64,000 nt of DNA, from assembly GCF_009695745.1 (NCBI RefSeq), contig NZ_VUNH01000004.1, positions 124,001 through 188,000 of the forward strand, in the 5' to 3' direction. The notes under the pieces are model-generated. The model searched no databases and was not told the DNA's origin. It was given only the letters and a program-made list of their open reading frames with translations. Each line of letters begins with the position of its first letter. Position 1 is the first letter of the stretch. Source of the stretch: Pyramidobacter porci. GTDB taxonomy: Bacteria; Synergistota; Synergistia; Synergistales; Dethiosulfovibrionaceae. Below are positions 8,282-17,398 of this stretch, piece after piece. The translations under genes and the position numbers were made by a program.

Positions 8282-9166
8282 CTAAAGCAAAACTGCCTTA
8301 AGAGGCTGAAGAACAAGCTTTTCAAGAAGTTCTAGCGCTTCATAACCTGTCCATGCAGTGAACTTTGTCTCAATATTGGCTGTCAGATTCAGCGGCAGAG
8401 GAAAGTTCAATTCCACGAAATCGGCATTGAACAGTTTGAGCGTCCTCGCTGCCTGACTTTGCATAGCTTCGATAGCTTGCACAGCCCATTTCTTGAGCCC
8501 CTCAGCCACAGCACACGTGCCTTCAGGACCTTCGCGTTCGGTCGCGACCTCAAGCAGATGGAAGTAAATTGAAAGCGTCATGCCCGTAGCCCCATCGTCG
8601 AAGTTCGTATTAGGAAGCTGTGCTAGATCAACCTCACCATGCGTGAAGGATTCAGCGCCGCGCTCCGATGAGACATTCGCCTCGCGAAAGTACATTGAAA
8701 AGCGGCAGAAAGTATCGCACGGGGATGTCAAAATCTTCGAAAGATTCAGCTGACCTTTATCCTCCGTAAAAGCCAGAAGGCGCGCGTACTGATATTCTTC
8801 ACAGTACAGACTGCCGATCTTCGACTCGCTGTACTTGTTCCAGAAGTTCGCCAGCGGACAAGTGTACACCTCCCAAATCTGGCGATCTTCTTGATCAAAA
8901 AGCACATTGCAGCGAACGCGAGGGTCATCCAAATAATCCAGTCCTGTGTTGAACAGATTGTGCAAGTTGGTTGGAATGCCCGCTGTCCTCAGCTTTTTGA
9001 GTTGCGCCATGCCGCTTTCGCGCCCTGCACGACGGACCGCCTCGCGTATAATGCCTTCTCCTTTCCGTTCGCCGCAAAGTGCCAAGATGCTGCGCGACAG
9101 AAACATAAACATCGCCGAAAAAGCGTCCTGCTTATTCTGCAACCTTATTTCCGGATACGTATACAT
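8282..9166 (-). CDS. L-2-amino-thiazoline-4-carboxylate hydrolase family protein, copy 2
   Basis: A 294-residue paralogue of the next gene. Core motifs: YTCPLANFWNKYSESKIGSL with YCEEYQYARL, and SPCDTFCRFSMYFREA. The N-terminal third (SRSILALCGERKGEGIIREA, then VRRAGRESG) also matches the arrangement of copy 1 (RQLIDAFGLEGERALREG, TRRFGRDRA), so the two arose by tandem duplication and then diverged widely. It starts with MYTYPE 50 bases after the DppF-like ATPase gene on the minus strand. Role as for copy 1: hydrolysis of a small ring or amide compound after import, inferred from family and context. Which of the two keeps catalytic residues cannot be judged from sequence alone. Confidence 0.7.
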   Translation of the reverse strand: MYTYPEIRLQNKQDAFSAMFMFLSRSILALCGERKGEGIIREAVRRAGRESGMAQLKKLRTAGIPTNLHNLFNTGLDYLDDPRVRCNVLFDQEDRQIWEVYTCPLANFWNKYSESKIGSLYCEEYQYARLLAFTEDKGQLNLSKILTSPCDTFCRFSMYFREANVSSERGAESFTHGEVDLAQLPNTNFDDGATGMTLSIYFHLLEVATEREGPEGTCAVAEGLKKWAVQAIEAMQSQAARTLKLFNADFVELNFPLPLNLTANIETKFTAWTGYEALELLEKLVLQPLKAVLL

Positions 9167-9216
9167 AAATAGTTATCCTCTTTTCGCTGAACTCTCTCGT
9201 GAAAAATAACAAATGT

Positions 9217-10179
9217 CTATACCAACTTCAGACCGTAACGGAAACATGCGACATAATGGTCCGGCTCAGCTTCGCACAAGCAAGTTTTATTATGACAGCA
9301 CTCGTCCATAGCTTCAGGACAACGTCTCGCAAAACGGCATTCAGGCGACGGTTCAATTGGAGACGTCAGTTCGCCGCGGATCAAACGACGTTCGCGCCGA
9401 TTGTGCAGACTGGGCTCGGGAATGGCAGATAGAAGAGCTTGAGTATAGGGATGGAGCGGCCTATCAAAAAGAATCTCTGTCGGGGCTTTCTCGATCACCT
9501 GCCCCAGGTACATTACCATAATCTCGTCCGAGATATGGTAGACAACGCTCAGGTCATGCGTGATAAACAAATAGGTGAGGTTCATTTGCTGCTGAAGATC
9601 CTGCAAAAGGTTCAGAATCTGCGCTTGAATCGATACGTCAAGAGCCGATACCGGCTCATCACATACAATGAAACGAGGTTTCAGCGCCAAGGCGCGGGCA
9701 ACACCGATGCGCTGCCGGCGGCCGCCGTCAAGTTCATGAGGATACGCATTATACAGTCTCCGCGCAAGACCGACCGTGTCCATAAGACGGGCGACCTCCT
9801 TTTGGCGCGTCCTGAAATCCGGATACAGGTCATACAGAATAAGAGGCTCTTCAATTATCTGGCTGATCGTCATACGCGGATTGAGAGATGAAAACGGATC
9901 CTGAAAAATCATCTGCATCTCCTGGCGCTGTGCCCAAAGCTCCTTCGCATTCAGGGAACTCACATCGCGACCATCAAAGAAGACCTCTCCGCTCGTAGGT
10001 TCTTGGAGCCTGATAATGGTACGGCCAAGCGTACTCTTACCGCAACCGGATTCGCCAACCACGCCCAGCGTCTTTCCCTGTGGAATTTCGAAACTTACAT
10101 CGTCAACAGCATGAAGCATCCCATGCGGCGTCTTGAAATATTTTTTCAGGTGCCGGACAGTTAATAGAGAAGAACTCAT
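9217..10179 (-). CDS. dppF: Dipeptide/oligopeptide ABC transporter ATPase (DppF/OppF type)
   Basis: A 320-residue ATP-binding subunit that powers the importer. Walker A GESGCGKST, Q-loop MIFQDPFSSLNPRMT, signature LDGGRRQRIGVARALAL (Ser of LSGGQ replaced by Asp), Walker B FIVCDEPVSALDVS and H-loop FITHDLSV are all present. The C-terminal extension PECRFARRCPEAMDEC carries the Cys pattern that binds a 4Fe-4S cluster in Opp/Dpp ATPases. The signature change L-D-G-G is a mild departure from LSGG. The start overlaps the stop of the preceding dppD by 4 bases (10176-10179). It is the last transporter gene; the ATC-hydrolase-like genes follow on the same strand. Confidence 0.93.
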   Translation of the reverse strand: MSSSLLTVRHLKKYFKTPHGMLHAVDDVSFEIPQGKTLGVVGESGCGKSTLGRTIIRLQEPTSGEVFFDGRDVSSLNAKELWAQRQEMQMIFQDPFSSLNPRMTISQIIEEPLILYDLYPDFRTRQKEVARLMDTVGLARRLYNAYPHELDGGRRQRIGVARALALKPRFIVCDEPVSALDVSIQAQILNLLQDLQQQMNLTYLFITHDLSVVYHISDEIMVMYLGQVIEKAPTEILFDRPLHPYTQALLSAIPEPSLHNRRERRLIRGELTSPIEPSPECRFARRCPEAMDECCHNKTCLCEAEPDHYVACFRYGLKLV

Positions 10180-11213
10180 TTCAAGACACCTCCCTGAACG
10201 ATATTTTCCGAGGTGTACAAATGACAGGCCACAACATGTTCATCAGTACGGCGCAAGATTGCGGGACGCTCTAAAAAGCAACGCGGGACGGCGTAGTCAC
10301 AGCGCTCAGCGAGAGCACAACCGACAGCACGCTTGCTCGGATCGGGCATCAGCCCTTTAATTGGCTTCAGACGATCTTTTCTGCTGTTCATTTTCGGCAA
10401 TGAGTCAAACAGACCGCGCGTGTACGGATGAAGAGTATGATCAAACACGTCTTCCAACGTACCGTGTTCAACGACGCGACCAGCATAGATAACCGACACA
10501 AGATCGCACACATCCGCCACAATGCCAAGGTCATGTGTAATCATCAGCATAGACGTGCCGTTCTTCTCACGAAGTTTCTTCATCATATCAAGCACCTGCG
10601 CCTGAATTGTCACGTCGAGCGCCGTCGTCGGTTCGTCAGCAATCAGAAGCTCGGGATTGCAGGCTAGCGCCATGGCAATCACAACGCGCTGTTTCATACC
10701 ACCTGAGAACTGGTAAGGGTATTCCTTTCCGCGTTCCCGAGGTATTCCTACCTGTTCCAGCGCCTCACCCGCCCGACGAATCGCTTCCGCCCGCGAAACA
10801 TCCTCGTGAGCCTCGATCACCTCAGCAATCTGAAACTCCACCGTCAGAACCGGATTAAGCGATGTCATTGGATCCTGGAAGATCATCGAGACAGATTTGC
10901 CTCGCAGATGTTCCAAATCGCGTTCTGTCATGCAGACGCGGCTGCCCCCATTGCCATCATCATTGAACACGTATCTGCCATTCACGGAGATACTCCCTCT
11001 CGTCACCCTGCCAGCAGGTTGAGGAATAAGGTTCAATACAGCCAGGGCCGTTGTTGTTTTGCCTGCGCCGGTCTCACCGACAAGCCCCAGCGTACAGCCT
11101 TTGGGGATCCTTAAATCCAAGCCGTTCACAGCATAGGCTGTTCGACGCCGTGAGGAAAATTCAACATAAAGATTCCGGATATCAAGCGCATAAGGTATAT
11201 TCTGCTGATTCAT
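10176..11213 (-). CDS. dppD: Dipeptide/oligopeptide ABC transporter ATPase (DppD/OppD type)
   Basis: A 345-residue ATPase partner of the next gene. Walker [11 protein letters not shown]-loop [20 protein letters not shown], signature [15 protein letters not shown], Walker [18 protein letters not shown]-loop [10 protein letters not shown], and a C-terminal FeS-type segment [15 protein letters not shown] are visible. It lies 12 bases after the DppC-type permease. Two different ATPases, two permeases and one binding protein make a complete peptide-class (NikA/Dpp/Opp) importer. Peptide importers of this class also carry nickel complexes, heme and modified amino acids, so specificity cannot be taken as dipeptides. 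Confidence 0.94.
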   Translation of the reverse strand: MNQQNIPYALDIRNLYVEFSSRRRTAYAVNGLDLRIPKGCTLGLVGETGAGKTTTALAVLNLIPQPAGRVTRGSISVNGRYVFNDDGNGGSRVCMTERDLEHLRGKSVSMIFQDPMTSLNPVLTVEFQIAEVIEAHEDVSRAEAIRRAGEALEQVGIPRERGKEYPYQFSGGMKQRVVIAMALACNPELLIADEPTTALDVTIQAQVLDMMKKLREKNGTSMLMITHDLGIVADVCDLVSVIYAGRVVEHGTLEDVFDHTLHPYTRGLFDSLPKMNSRKDRLKPIKGLMPDPSKRAVGCALAERCDYAVPRCFLERPAILRRTDEHVVACHLYTSENIVQGGVLK

Positions 11214-11225
11214 TTTAGCAAACTC

Positions 11226-12143
11226 CTATTTCAAACGGGGGTCAAGAGCGTCTCGCAATCCATCACCCAGCAAGTTAAGCGCAAGGATTGTCAACATGAT
11301 GCAAATACCCGGAATACATGCAAGATAGCTACTGTCACGGATAAATTCACGACCGCTTGAAAGCAAAGCACCCCACTCCGGCTGAGGCGCTTTGACTCCT
11401 AAGCCGAGAAAACTCAACGCAGCAGTGTTGGAGATCGTCGCTGCAATCCTGAGCGTCGTCTGTACAATAATGGGTCCCATACAGTTGGGCAGAATGTAGC
11501 GCCACAACACGCGACCAGTTTTAACACCAACGGCACGCGCGGCTTCAACGTACTCCATGTCCCTAACGCTTAAAACGGCACTTCTTACGATACGTGCGAA
11601 AATGGGAACCGAAGAGATTGCAAGCGCAATCACAAGATTCGTGATACTAGCACCAAGGGCGGCTACAATTACAATGGCCATAAGCATCATCGGCACAGCT
11701 AGAAAAACGTCACAGAAACGCATAATCACGTTATCCACCGCGCCGCCGAAAAAACCGGCAACAGCTCCCAACATTCCACCAACCATAAGCCCAAACGCCA
11801 CGGCGATAACGCCGATCGAAAGTGACACACGGCTGCCATGAACTACGCGCGCTAACAAGTCACGCCCGAATTCGTCTGTACCGAACCAATGTTCGGCCGA
11901 CGGCCACTGCAATCGTTGGCTAATATGGAGATCAACGCACATTTTCTGATAATCGAACAAGACGTCAGCAAGGACAGCAACCAATGTCAAAGCAATCAAA
12001 AAAAGCAGTCCTGCGACAGCGGCTTTATTCTGACACAGACGCAGGAAGTTTTCTCTCAGCTGACTGCTGCGTGGAAGTGTTGAGAAGTCAAAGTCGTCCC
12101 CTAATACGTTTTCATCAAGAATACTCCGACTTACCTCCGACAT
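11226..12143 (-). CDS. dppC: Dipeptide ABC transporter permease (DppC type)
   Basis: A 305-residue inner-membrane permease. The N-terminal OppC-like segment with one membrane helix (AAVAGLLFLIALTLVAVLAD) is followed by the exposed loop ending HWFGTDEFGRDLLARVVHGS, typical of DppC, and the binding-protein-dependent transport domain with the EAA-type motif EAARAVGVKTGRVLWRYILP. The C-terminus NLLGDGLRDALDPRLK is the usual family ending. It lies 14 bases after dppB. Confidence 0.94.
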   Translation of the reverse strand: MSEVSRSILDENVLGDDFDFSTLPRSSQLRENFLRLCQNKAAVAGLLFLIALTLVAVLADVLFDYQKMCVDLHISQRLQWPSAEHWFGTDEFGRDLLARVVHGSRVSLSIGVIAVAFGLMVGGMLGAVAGFFGGAVDNVIMRFCDVFLAVPMMLMAIVIVAALGASITNLVIALAISSVPIFARIVRSAVLSVRDMEYVEAARAVGVKTGRVLWRYILPNCMGPIIVQTTLRIAATISNTAALSFLGLGVKAPQPEWGALLSSGREFIRDSSYLACIPGICIMLTILALNLLGDGLRDALDPRLK

Positions 12144-12157
12144 TGTCCGTTCCCCCC

Positions 12158-13084
12158 TTACCGGTACATAGTACGGATTCTAGGATTCGCTACACCATAC
12201 AGCAAGTCGACCATAAGGTTTACGAACGAGAAGCACACCGTCATCAGCACGATGCACCCCATTACCATAGGCGTGTCGCGTCCGTTAATTGCTTGGATCA
12301 TCAGGCGCCCTACGCCTGGCCAGGCAAACACCGTTTCTGTCAAAACAGATCCTCCGAGCATCTGCCCAATTTCAAGACCAATAACAGTTATGGTAGGCAG
12401 CATTCCATTCCTGAAAGCATGCCGCATAATAACAACACGCTTGGAAAGCCCTTTGGCATAAGCCGTGCGGATGTAGTCCTGCCGTATGGTTTCAACCATC
12501 GCCGAGCGTGTAGTTCGTGCAATCGAGGCCATATTCATCACGCCCAGCGAAAGTGCAGGCAACACGATACTCTTCCATGAGTTAGCACCATACACAGGGA
12601 ACCATCTAAGTTTGAGAGAAAACAGCAGTATGAGCATCACCGCAAACCAAAAGATAGGCATGGACACTCCGATCAGTGACAAAACCATGCTGAAGTTATC
12701 AATAGATGTGTTCTGTTTTACAGCAGCTATCACACCGAGAGGTAATGCCAAAAGAATTGAAACGACTGCAGCTACAACGGTCAATTTGATTGTATAAGGG
12801 AAGCAGGCGAAGATCTTCTTCGTGACGGGATCGCCTGAAGCATAAGAGATTCCAAAGTTGCCGTGCAGCAACTGCCACAAATAGTCAAAGTATTGTATGA
12901 GGATTGGGCGGTTCAGTCCCATCTCGTTCTCAAGGGCGGAGATCTGCTCCGGCGTGGCATTCTCGCCGAGGATCATCGCAGCTACATTACCGGGAGCCAG
13001 GTGCATAATCAGAAACACGAGCAGAATAACGCCGAGAAGCACAGGTATCATATATAGTAAACGTTTTATGATATATCGAATCAT
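12158..13084 (-). CDS. dppB: Dipeptide ABC transporter permease (DppB type)
   Basis: A 308-residue inner-membrane permease beginning MIRYIIKRLLYMIPVLLGV, the standard DppB opening. Seen: the loop with GLNRPILIQYFDYLWQLLHG and NFGISY, six membrane spans, and the EAA-type motif RTAYAKGLSKRVVIMRHAFR. The frame is open 27 codons further upstream, but the ATG at 13084 has AAAGGA 9 bases before it and matches the family start; a second possible start at 13105 also has GGAGG upstream. Partner of dppC, which follows at 14 bases. Confidence 0.93.
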   Translation of the reverse strand: MIRYIIKRLLYMIPVLLGVILLVFLIMHLAPGNVAAMILGENATPEQISALENEMGLNRPILIQYFDYLWQLLHGNFGISYASGDPVTKKIFACFPYTIKLTVVAAVVSILLALPLGVIAAVKQNTSIDNFSMVLSLIGVSMPIFWFAVMLILLFSLKLRWFPVYGANSWKSIVLPALSLGVMNMASIARTTRSAMVETIRQDYIRTAYAKGLSKRVVIMRHAFRNGMLPTITVIGLEIGQMLGGSVLTETVFAWPGVGRLMIQAINGRDTPMVMGCIVLMTVCFSFVNLMVDLLYGVANPRIRTMYR

Positions 13085-13228
13085 AGTGAACGTCCTTTCA
13101 GACATTTCTTCCTCCGACCCGAACAGCGTTAACAAAAAGTCGGAGTCCCGGTACAAAACAGCCACGGCATCGTTTGCCGCGGCTGCCTGTTTAACTACTT
13201 ATTGCTGATAATTCCTAACTAAATATGA

Positions 13229-14734
13229 CTATCTCCACGACATCAGAGAGAAATCTACATAACCGGTAGCACTACAAACGACATCCTTCAGTTCAGAATT
13301 ATGCGCTCGGAAATAGTTCACTTGGTAGATCGGTACGAAAACACAGTGCTCGTTGGCAGTTTCGATCAGCTGTTTCACAATACTCGCACGGGCAGCGTCA
13401 TCCATAGTGGAATTCATCTTCACGACGAGCTCGTCAAGCGCCGGATTCACGTAGCTGGTCGGCGTCTGTTGGCGACGATTGGAATGGAAACGCTGCACAT
13501 AAGTCATAGCGTTGGCCGGAGACCAGGAGACGATAGCCGACGTGAGCTTTGTCGTGCGCATGGCAGCCTGATAAGACGGTGAATCCATCTTGTTGATCGT
13601 CACCGGGATGCCGATCTGGGAAAGTTCAGCCTGCATAATCGTGGCGATAGAAGACTTGACATCGTTGCTACAAATAATGTCGAGCGGTGCCTTAGCCGGA
13701 TCGCCGCCCCATGCCGCGATATACTCCTTTGCCTTGTTCAGGTCATATCCATACCCGTTCTCAGTCGTTGATTCAGCATACCCCATGGAAACGGTCGAGT
13801 AACTTGGCGTACCGAATCCGTTCAGAGCACCGGCGACAATGTCTTCACGATTGATGCCCCACGCTACAGCCTTGCGCAGGTTATCATCGGCATACGGCGT
13901 GTTGAGACAATTGAGGTACAGGAAAAAGTTTTCGACACTTACGATCTGCTCCACCTTGATGCTGTTGGCATTCTTGAGACGCAACACGTCAGACAGGGCG
14001 ACCGCGTATACGAAATCGACTTCCCCTGACTCAAGCGCCATTGTACGCGTGGATCCCTCAGGAATGATGACGAACTGCAGCGTCGGGACTTTTGCCTTAC
14101 GATCGGCATCAAAATAATCACTGAACACTTTGAACGAGATCTTATTGCCCTTGTTCCACTTGTCCAGCATATAAGGACCTGTGCCGACAGGATTGGAGCT
14201 GAAATCGTTCTTTGACTCAATTAGTTTCTTGGGCAAAATAAAATTATAATGATAGGCCAGGTTGAACGGCAGATTGGGCGTAGGCGACTTTGTTATGATC
14301 TTGACTGTCAGAGGGTCCAATACCTCGACAGCAGCAATGTCGCCCGTATATGTCGTGCTGGCGGGAAAGGTCTTGGCGTAATTAATGCTCGCTACGACGT
14401 CCTCGGCGGTGAAATCATCTCCATTATGGAACTTCACGCCATTGCGCAGCTTAAAAATCCATTCATTATCGCCGGCCTGAGAATACGACTCGGCAAGATC
14501 ACAGACCGGCTGGAGCGTTTTCATATCGATACGCAGCAACCCATTGTAGGTGAGCAAATTCATCTGAACTCCCATAAGAGAGTCGTGCTCACACGTTGAA
14601 AGATAGTCAGGCTCTTCCGTCAGCGCCACTACAATGCTGTTCTTATCTGCAGCAAAGCAGTTTCCCCCGCATATCAGGACAAACAAGGTCAATAAAATAC
14701 CACTGGATCGCATTAAAGACCACCAATTCCTCAT
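13229..14734 (-). CDS. dppA: ABC transporter substrate-binding protein, family 5 (DppA/OppA type)
   Basis: A 501-residue periplasmic solute-binding protein (SBP_bac_5). The N-terminus MRNWWSLMRSSGILLTLFVL then ICGGNCFA/ADK is a signal peptide. Family marks are VALTEEPDYLSTCEHDS, YNGLLRIDMKTLQPVCDLAE, WIFKLRNGVKFHNGDDFTAE and GTGPYMLDKWNKG. The start at 14734 is chosen for AGGGGGATTGAG before it; the longer open frame upstream has no ribosome site. It is the first gene of the island operon, with about 140 bases to dppB. A minus-strand TATTAT at about 14834-14839 upstream is a candidate -10 box. The ligand is likely the compound hydrolysed by the ATC-hydrolase-like and M20 enzymes. Confidence 0.93.
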   Translation of the reverse strand: MRNWWSLMRSSGILLTLFVLICGGNCFAADKNSIVVALTEEPDYLSTCEHDSLMGVQMNLLTYNGLLRIDMKTLQPVCDLAESYSQAGDNEWIFKLRNGVKFHNGDDFTAEDVVASINYAKTFPASTTYTGDIAAVEVLDPLTVKIITKSPTPNLPFNLAYHYNFILPKKLIESKNDFSSNPVGTGPYMLDKWNKGNKISFKVFSDYFDADRKAKVPTLQFVIIPEGSTRTMALESGEVDFVYAVALSDVLRLKNANSIKVEQIVSVENFFLYLNCLNTPYADDNLRKAVAWGINREDIVAGALNGFGTPSYSTVSMGYAESTTENGYGYDLNKAKEYIAAWGGDPAKAPLDIICSNDVKSSIATIMQAELSQIGIPVTINKMDSPSYQAAMRTTKLTSAIVSWSPANAMTYVQRFHSNRRQQTPTSYVNPALDELVVKMNSTMDDAARASIVKQLIETANEHCVFVPIYQVNYFRAHNSELKDVVCSATGYVDFSLMSWR

Positions 14735-15242
14735 CTCAATCCCCCTCAACTTTCTTGAAATTATCCCCCGTCGACCGAAGGGACGTGATTCCTTACTTGC
14801 TGCGCAGAATATCACGTTCTGTAAGCTTGTTTAGATAATACAAACAATACCACAAAAATCGATACGCAGGTAATATCTATTTAAGATAGAATTGACCTAA
14901 AGAAAATATTACCATACTTGAAAATTCAGTCTCTCCGTTAAGATATCGTCGTTTTAATTCTAAAAGTAGCTGATCACAGCGTTATGAACAAAAATCAGCG
15001 TTTAAAAAATCGTAACTGCTCGCTTCTTGCATTTAAACTTCTATCACAAACCTTTAGATAGGCGATTATATTAAGCCTTATAATCTCCAAGGGAGAACAT
15101 CATCTTTACCTATCAACACTGGACACGTCAAGATTGTGTGAATAAGCTATTCCACATCATCCTGTTATTCGCACTAATACCCCCTTGATAAAAGAACTAA
15201 CATGTTATCATGAGTGTTATCCTGCGTATGAGGTGATGGCAA
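14735..15242. other. AT-rich intergenic region between dppA and the transposase
   Basis: About 500 bases with no gene. It holds the presumed leftward promoter of the dpp operon (minus-strand TATTAT at about 14834-14839) and several AT-rich near-repeats where a LysR protein could bind. Its right end, CCCCTTGATAAAAGAACTAAC from 15180, resembles the far end of the transposase remnant in inverted form and may be an IS end. Confidence 0.4.
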
Positions 15243-16279
15243 ATGGTCTTGAGATATGAGATTTCCCAAGAGCAAAAAGCGGAGATCGAACTGGCACGCA
15301 AGAAGAACCGTCATAAGAGGATCGAGTTGAAACTGAAAGTTCTCAGCCTTCGCGCCGAAGGGAAAACCCTGAAAGAAATCAGCGAAATCACGGAATACCA
15401 CTTCACGAACGTCAGCAAGATCATCTCGCATTTTATCCACAAGGGACTCTTATACTTTACGCAATGCCATTACCTTGGCAACCATCGCAACATGACCTAC
15501 GAGCAGGAAGAAGCCGTACTTGCCCCTTATCTGGAGAAAGCCGAAAAAGGAGAAATCGTTTCGGTGGCGGAAATCGCCCAGGCCTATCAGACCGCGGTTG
15601 GACATACTATCAGTCCGACTCAGATTTATGCGGTGTTGAAGCGTCATGGCTGGAGAAAAGTCATGCCGCGCAGCCGTCACCCCAGGAAAGCGAGCGAGGA
15701 GGTCATTGAGGCCTCAAAAAAATTAACGCTCGAGTCCAGGAATTAAAAGAGTTATCCACAGCGGGGAACGTCAGACTGATGTTTCAAGACGAAGCCGGCT
15801 TCGGCAGAATCAACAAGCCCAAATACTGCTGGTGCAGAAGGCATTCGACCGAACGTCCCCTGCCTTCACATCCGCGAATACCGTTATGCTCACGGCGCGG
15901 TAGAGCCGCTTACGGGAGAAAGCCTCTTTCTGATCATGCCCAACTGCGACAGCGATTGTATGAACGTTTTCCTGCGGGAACTCTCACAGCAGTATCCCGA
16001 GGATCGAATCCTGATCTGCTGTGACGGAGCCGCCTGGCAAAAGTCCAAAGCGCTTCGGGTCCCTGCCAACATCACCCTGTCCCATATCCCCCTTACACCC
16101 CCGAAATGAACCCCATCGAGCAGATCTGGAAAGAGCTGCGCTGTCAGGGCTTTCGAAACGAGATCTTTTCGACGCTTGAGAAGGTTGTCGAACGTCTGTG
16201 CCGTACAATCAGAAACCTCACCGCTCAGACCATTAGAAGTATTACCGCAAGGCAATGGATCATTAGATGTTTTAATTAA
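15243..16279 (+). pseudogene. IS630-type transposase, frameshifted remnant
   Basis: A DDE transposase of the IS630/Tc1 class. The N-terminal helix-turn-helix half (15243-15746) is in one frame: KRIELKLKVLSLRAEGKTLK through SPTQIYAVLKRHGWRK. The catalytic half continues in the -1 frame (VRLMFQDEAGFGRINKPKYC), then shifts again near 15839 (VPCLHIREYRYAHGAVEPLT, ILICCDGAAWQKS) and once more near 16091, where one C appears lost (YTPEMNPIEQIWKELR to the stop at 16279). The first shift is at A_AAA_AAA (15716-15722) and could be programmed, as in many insertion sequences; the other two are true lesions, so the element is dead. The acidic residues (MFQDEAG, CCDGA, NPIEQIWKE) are still readable. Confidence 0.85.
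15716..15722 (+). other. Slippery heptamer for -1 frameshifting
   Basis: Seven consecutive A residues placed exactly as A_AAA_AAA relative to the upstream frame (codons TCA AAA AAA). A -1 slip joins the N-terminal half to the DDE half, giving EASKKINARVQEL. This is the standard IS frameshift signal; whether it was functional here is moot because of later lesions. Confidence 0.6.
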
Positions 16280-16370
16280 GAAATAGTATAACCTCTGCAA
16301 ACATATACTTTAAACGTTTACACGAAAATCGGAGAAATACACGCAGAACCTTTAATTTCCCGATAAACGC

Positions 16371-16409
16371 AAAGAGGCCGTCTCAAAATTCAATTGAGGC
16401 AGCCTCTTT
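16371..16409. terminator. Bidirectional hairpin terminator
   Basis: AAAGAGGC-n-GTCTCAA and TTGAGGC-n-GCCTCTTT pair around the AATTCAA loop, with A and T runs at either end. It lies between the transposase remnant and the leftward HD-domain gene. Confidence 0.65.
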
Positions 16410-16538
16410 ACTATTCTTTGATGAACTCTATGCAGTGCTAAAGCAGTGCGCATAAGCAGAACGAAGGAAAATGGATATAATTCGCGTCCCGCCGCGTCAG
16501 TTCCCGTTCCCGCAAACGCCTCCCGAAAGATACCCATT

Positions 16539-17084
16539 CTATTTCAAAATTATCGCCGACAGTTTGCGCAGCCGCTTTTCGAAGCGGGCCGCCGCGATCT
16601 CCGGTTCTTCCCAGCGGGTATCGACGGCACAGCGGATTTTGCGCCAGCGTTCGGAAATGTCCTCGGGCATGAGAACGTGAAACTCGTAGCTGAGCATGTC
16701 GTCGTCGATTTCAAAAATCAACGCCCGCTCGCTCTCGTCCGGCGCTTCGTCGAGAAATCTGCGCCAGATCGCGTCGAGCAGGCGTTCCTCGGCGGCACGA
16801 AGCTGCGGCATCAGCGTCTTCATGGGGCGCGTCACGTCCGACAGATAAGCTTCGGCTGCGTCGTGAAGCAGGCAGGCCAGCTGAACGCGCGCCGAAAGGC
16901 CGCGGGCCTCCGCTTCGTATGAGCAGGCCAGACTGTGCTGCGCCACCGAGTAAAAGCGCCGCACGTGCCCGTTGCCGCGGCAGATCAGCGACAGGGCGTG
17001 GGCGATGTCTTCCGCCAGGATCTGCTCCGGCCGCGGCGCCAGCGGATCGAAATGGACGCCGCCGTACGTCGTTATATAGCTCAT
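16539..17084 (-). CDS. HD-domain phosphohydrolase (YfbR-like)
   Basis: A 181-residue HD-superfamily hydrolase, similar in size and motifs to the 5'-deoxynucleotidase YfbR group that dephosphorylates nucleoside monophosphates. Seen: the metal-binding histidine in YSVAQHSLACSYEAEARG, the HD pair in ACLLHDAAEAYLSDVTRPMK, and a downstream Asp in FEIDDDMLSYE. Opening TTYGGVHFDPLAPRPEQI is common in HD proteins of this sort. AGGAGAG lies 6 bases before the start. A minus-strand TATACT about 40 bases upstream could be its -10. It stands alone; the true substrate is unproven. Confidence 0.8.
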   Translation of the reverse strand: MSYITTYGGVHFDPLAPRPEQILAEDIAHALSLICRGNGHVRRFYSVAQHSLACSYEAEARGLSARVQLACLLHDAAEAYLSDVTRPMKTLMPQLRAAEERLLDAIWRRFLDEAPDESERALIFEIDDDMLSYEFHVLMPEDISERWRKIRCAVDTRWEEPEIAAARFEKRLRKLSAIILK

Positions 17085-17398
17085 GCTTCACTCTCCTCGC
17101 GTTTATCCTGTGCAGGTCAGTATAACATCTTACGCGCCCCGACTTCGAAGCGGCGTGGAAGGTTTTTCGTTAGAAAGACGAATTTTCGCGAGCCATCTTT
17201 TTTAAACCTGATGCGGATATGCAGATGATATAAGTCATATTATTTATGATAATTATAGATTAACACAACTCCGAAAGGCTTCGCGCGCGGACGACGGCAT
17301 TATACGCCGTATCCGTAGTCCTTTTCCCAAGCGGTCGCCAAAACGGACGGCGCGGCGGCTCATGAAAAATTTTCACAGGCGGCCGCGCCGTTCTGCGT
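17085..17398. other. Intergenic region with a hairpin
   Basis: No gene is seen in this roughly 310-base stretch. It carries the promoter side of the HD gene, an imperfect hairpin around GGACGACGGC...TCCGTAGTCC (17287-17320), and the terminator stem of the 2-hydroxyacid dehydrogenase near its right end. Confidence 0.4.
17347..17391 (-). terminator. Likely terminator of the 2-hydroxyacid dehydrogenase
   Basis: ACGGCGCGGC at 17347-17356 pairs with GCCGCGCCGT at 17382-17391, just after the leftward gene's stop. The T-run on the minus strand is short (CCGTTTTGG), so strength is uncertain. Confidence 0.5.

Larger units (their letters stand above)
15180..16300 (+). mobile_element. IS630-family insertion sequence remnant
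   Basis: The transposase remnant is flanked by weakly related inverted ends: CTTGATAAAAG on the left (about 15183) and, on the opposite strand, TTTCTTAATTAAAAC on the right (about 16270-16285). Exact termini and a TA target duplication could not be fixed. It borders the right side of the AT-rich transporter island, as expected of a region brought in or rearranged by mobile DNA. Confidence 0.5.

Noticed and set aside
16352-16537. Small minus-strand frame of about 60 codons before the HD gene
   Set aside because: It spans the terminator hairpin and has no ribosome site or conserved sequence.
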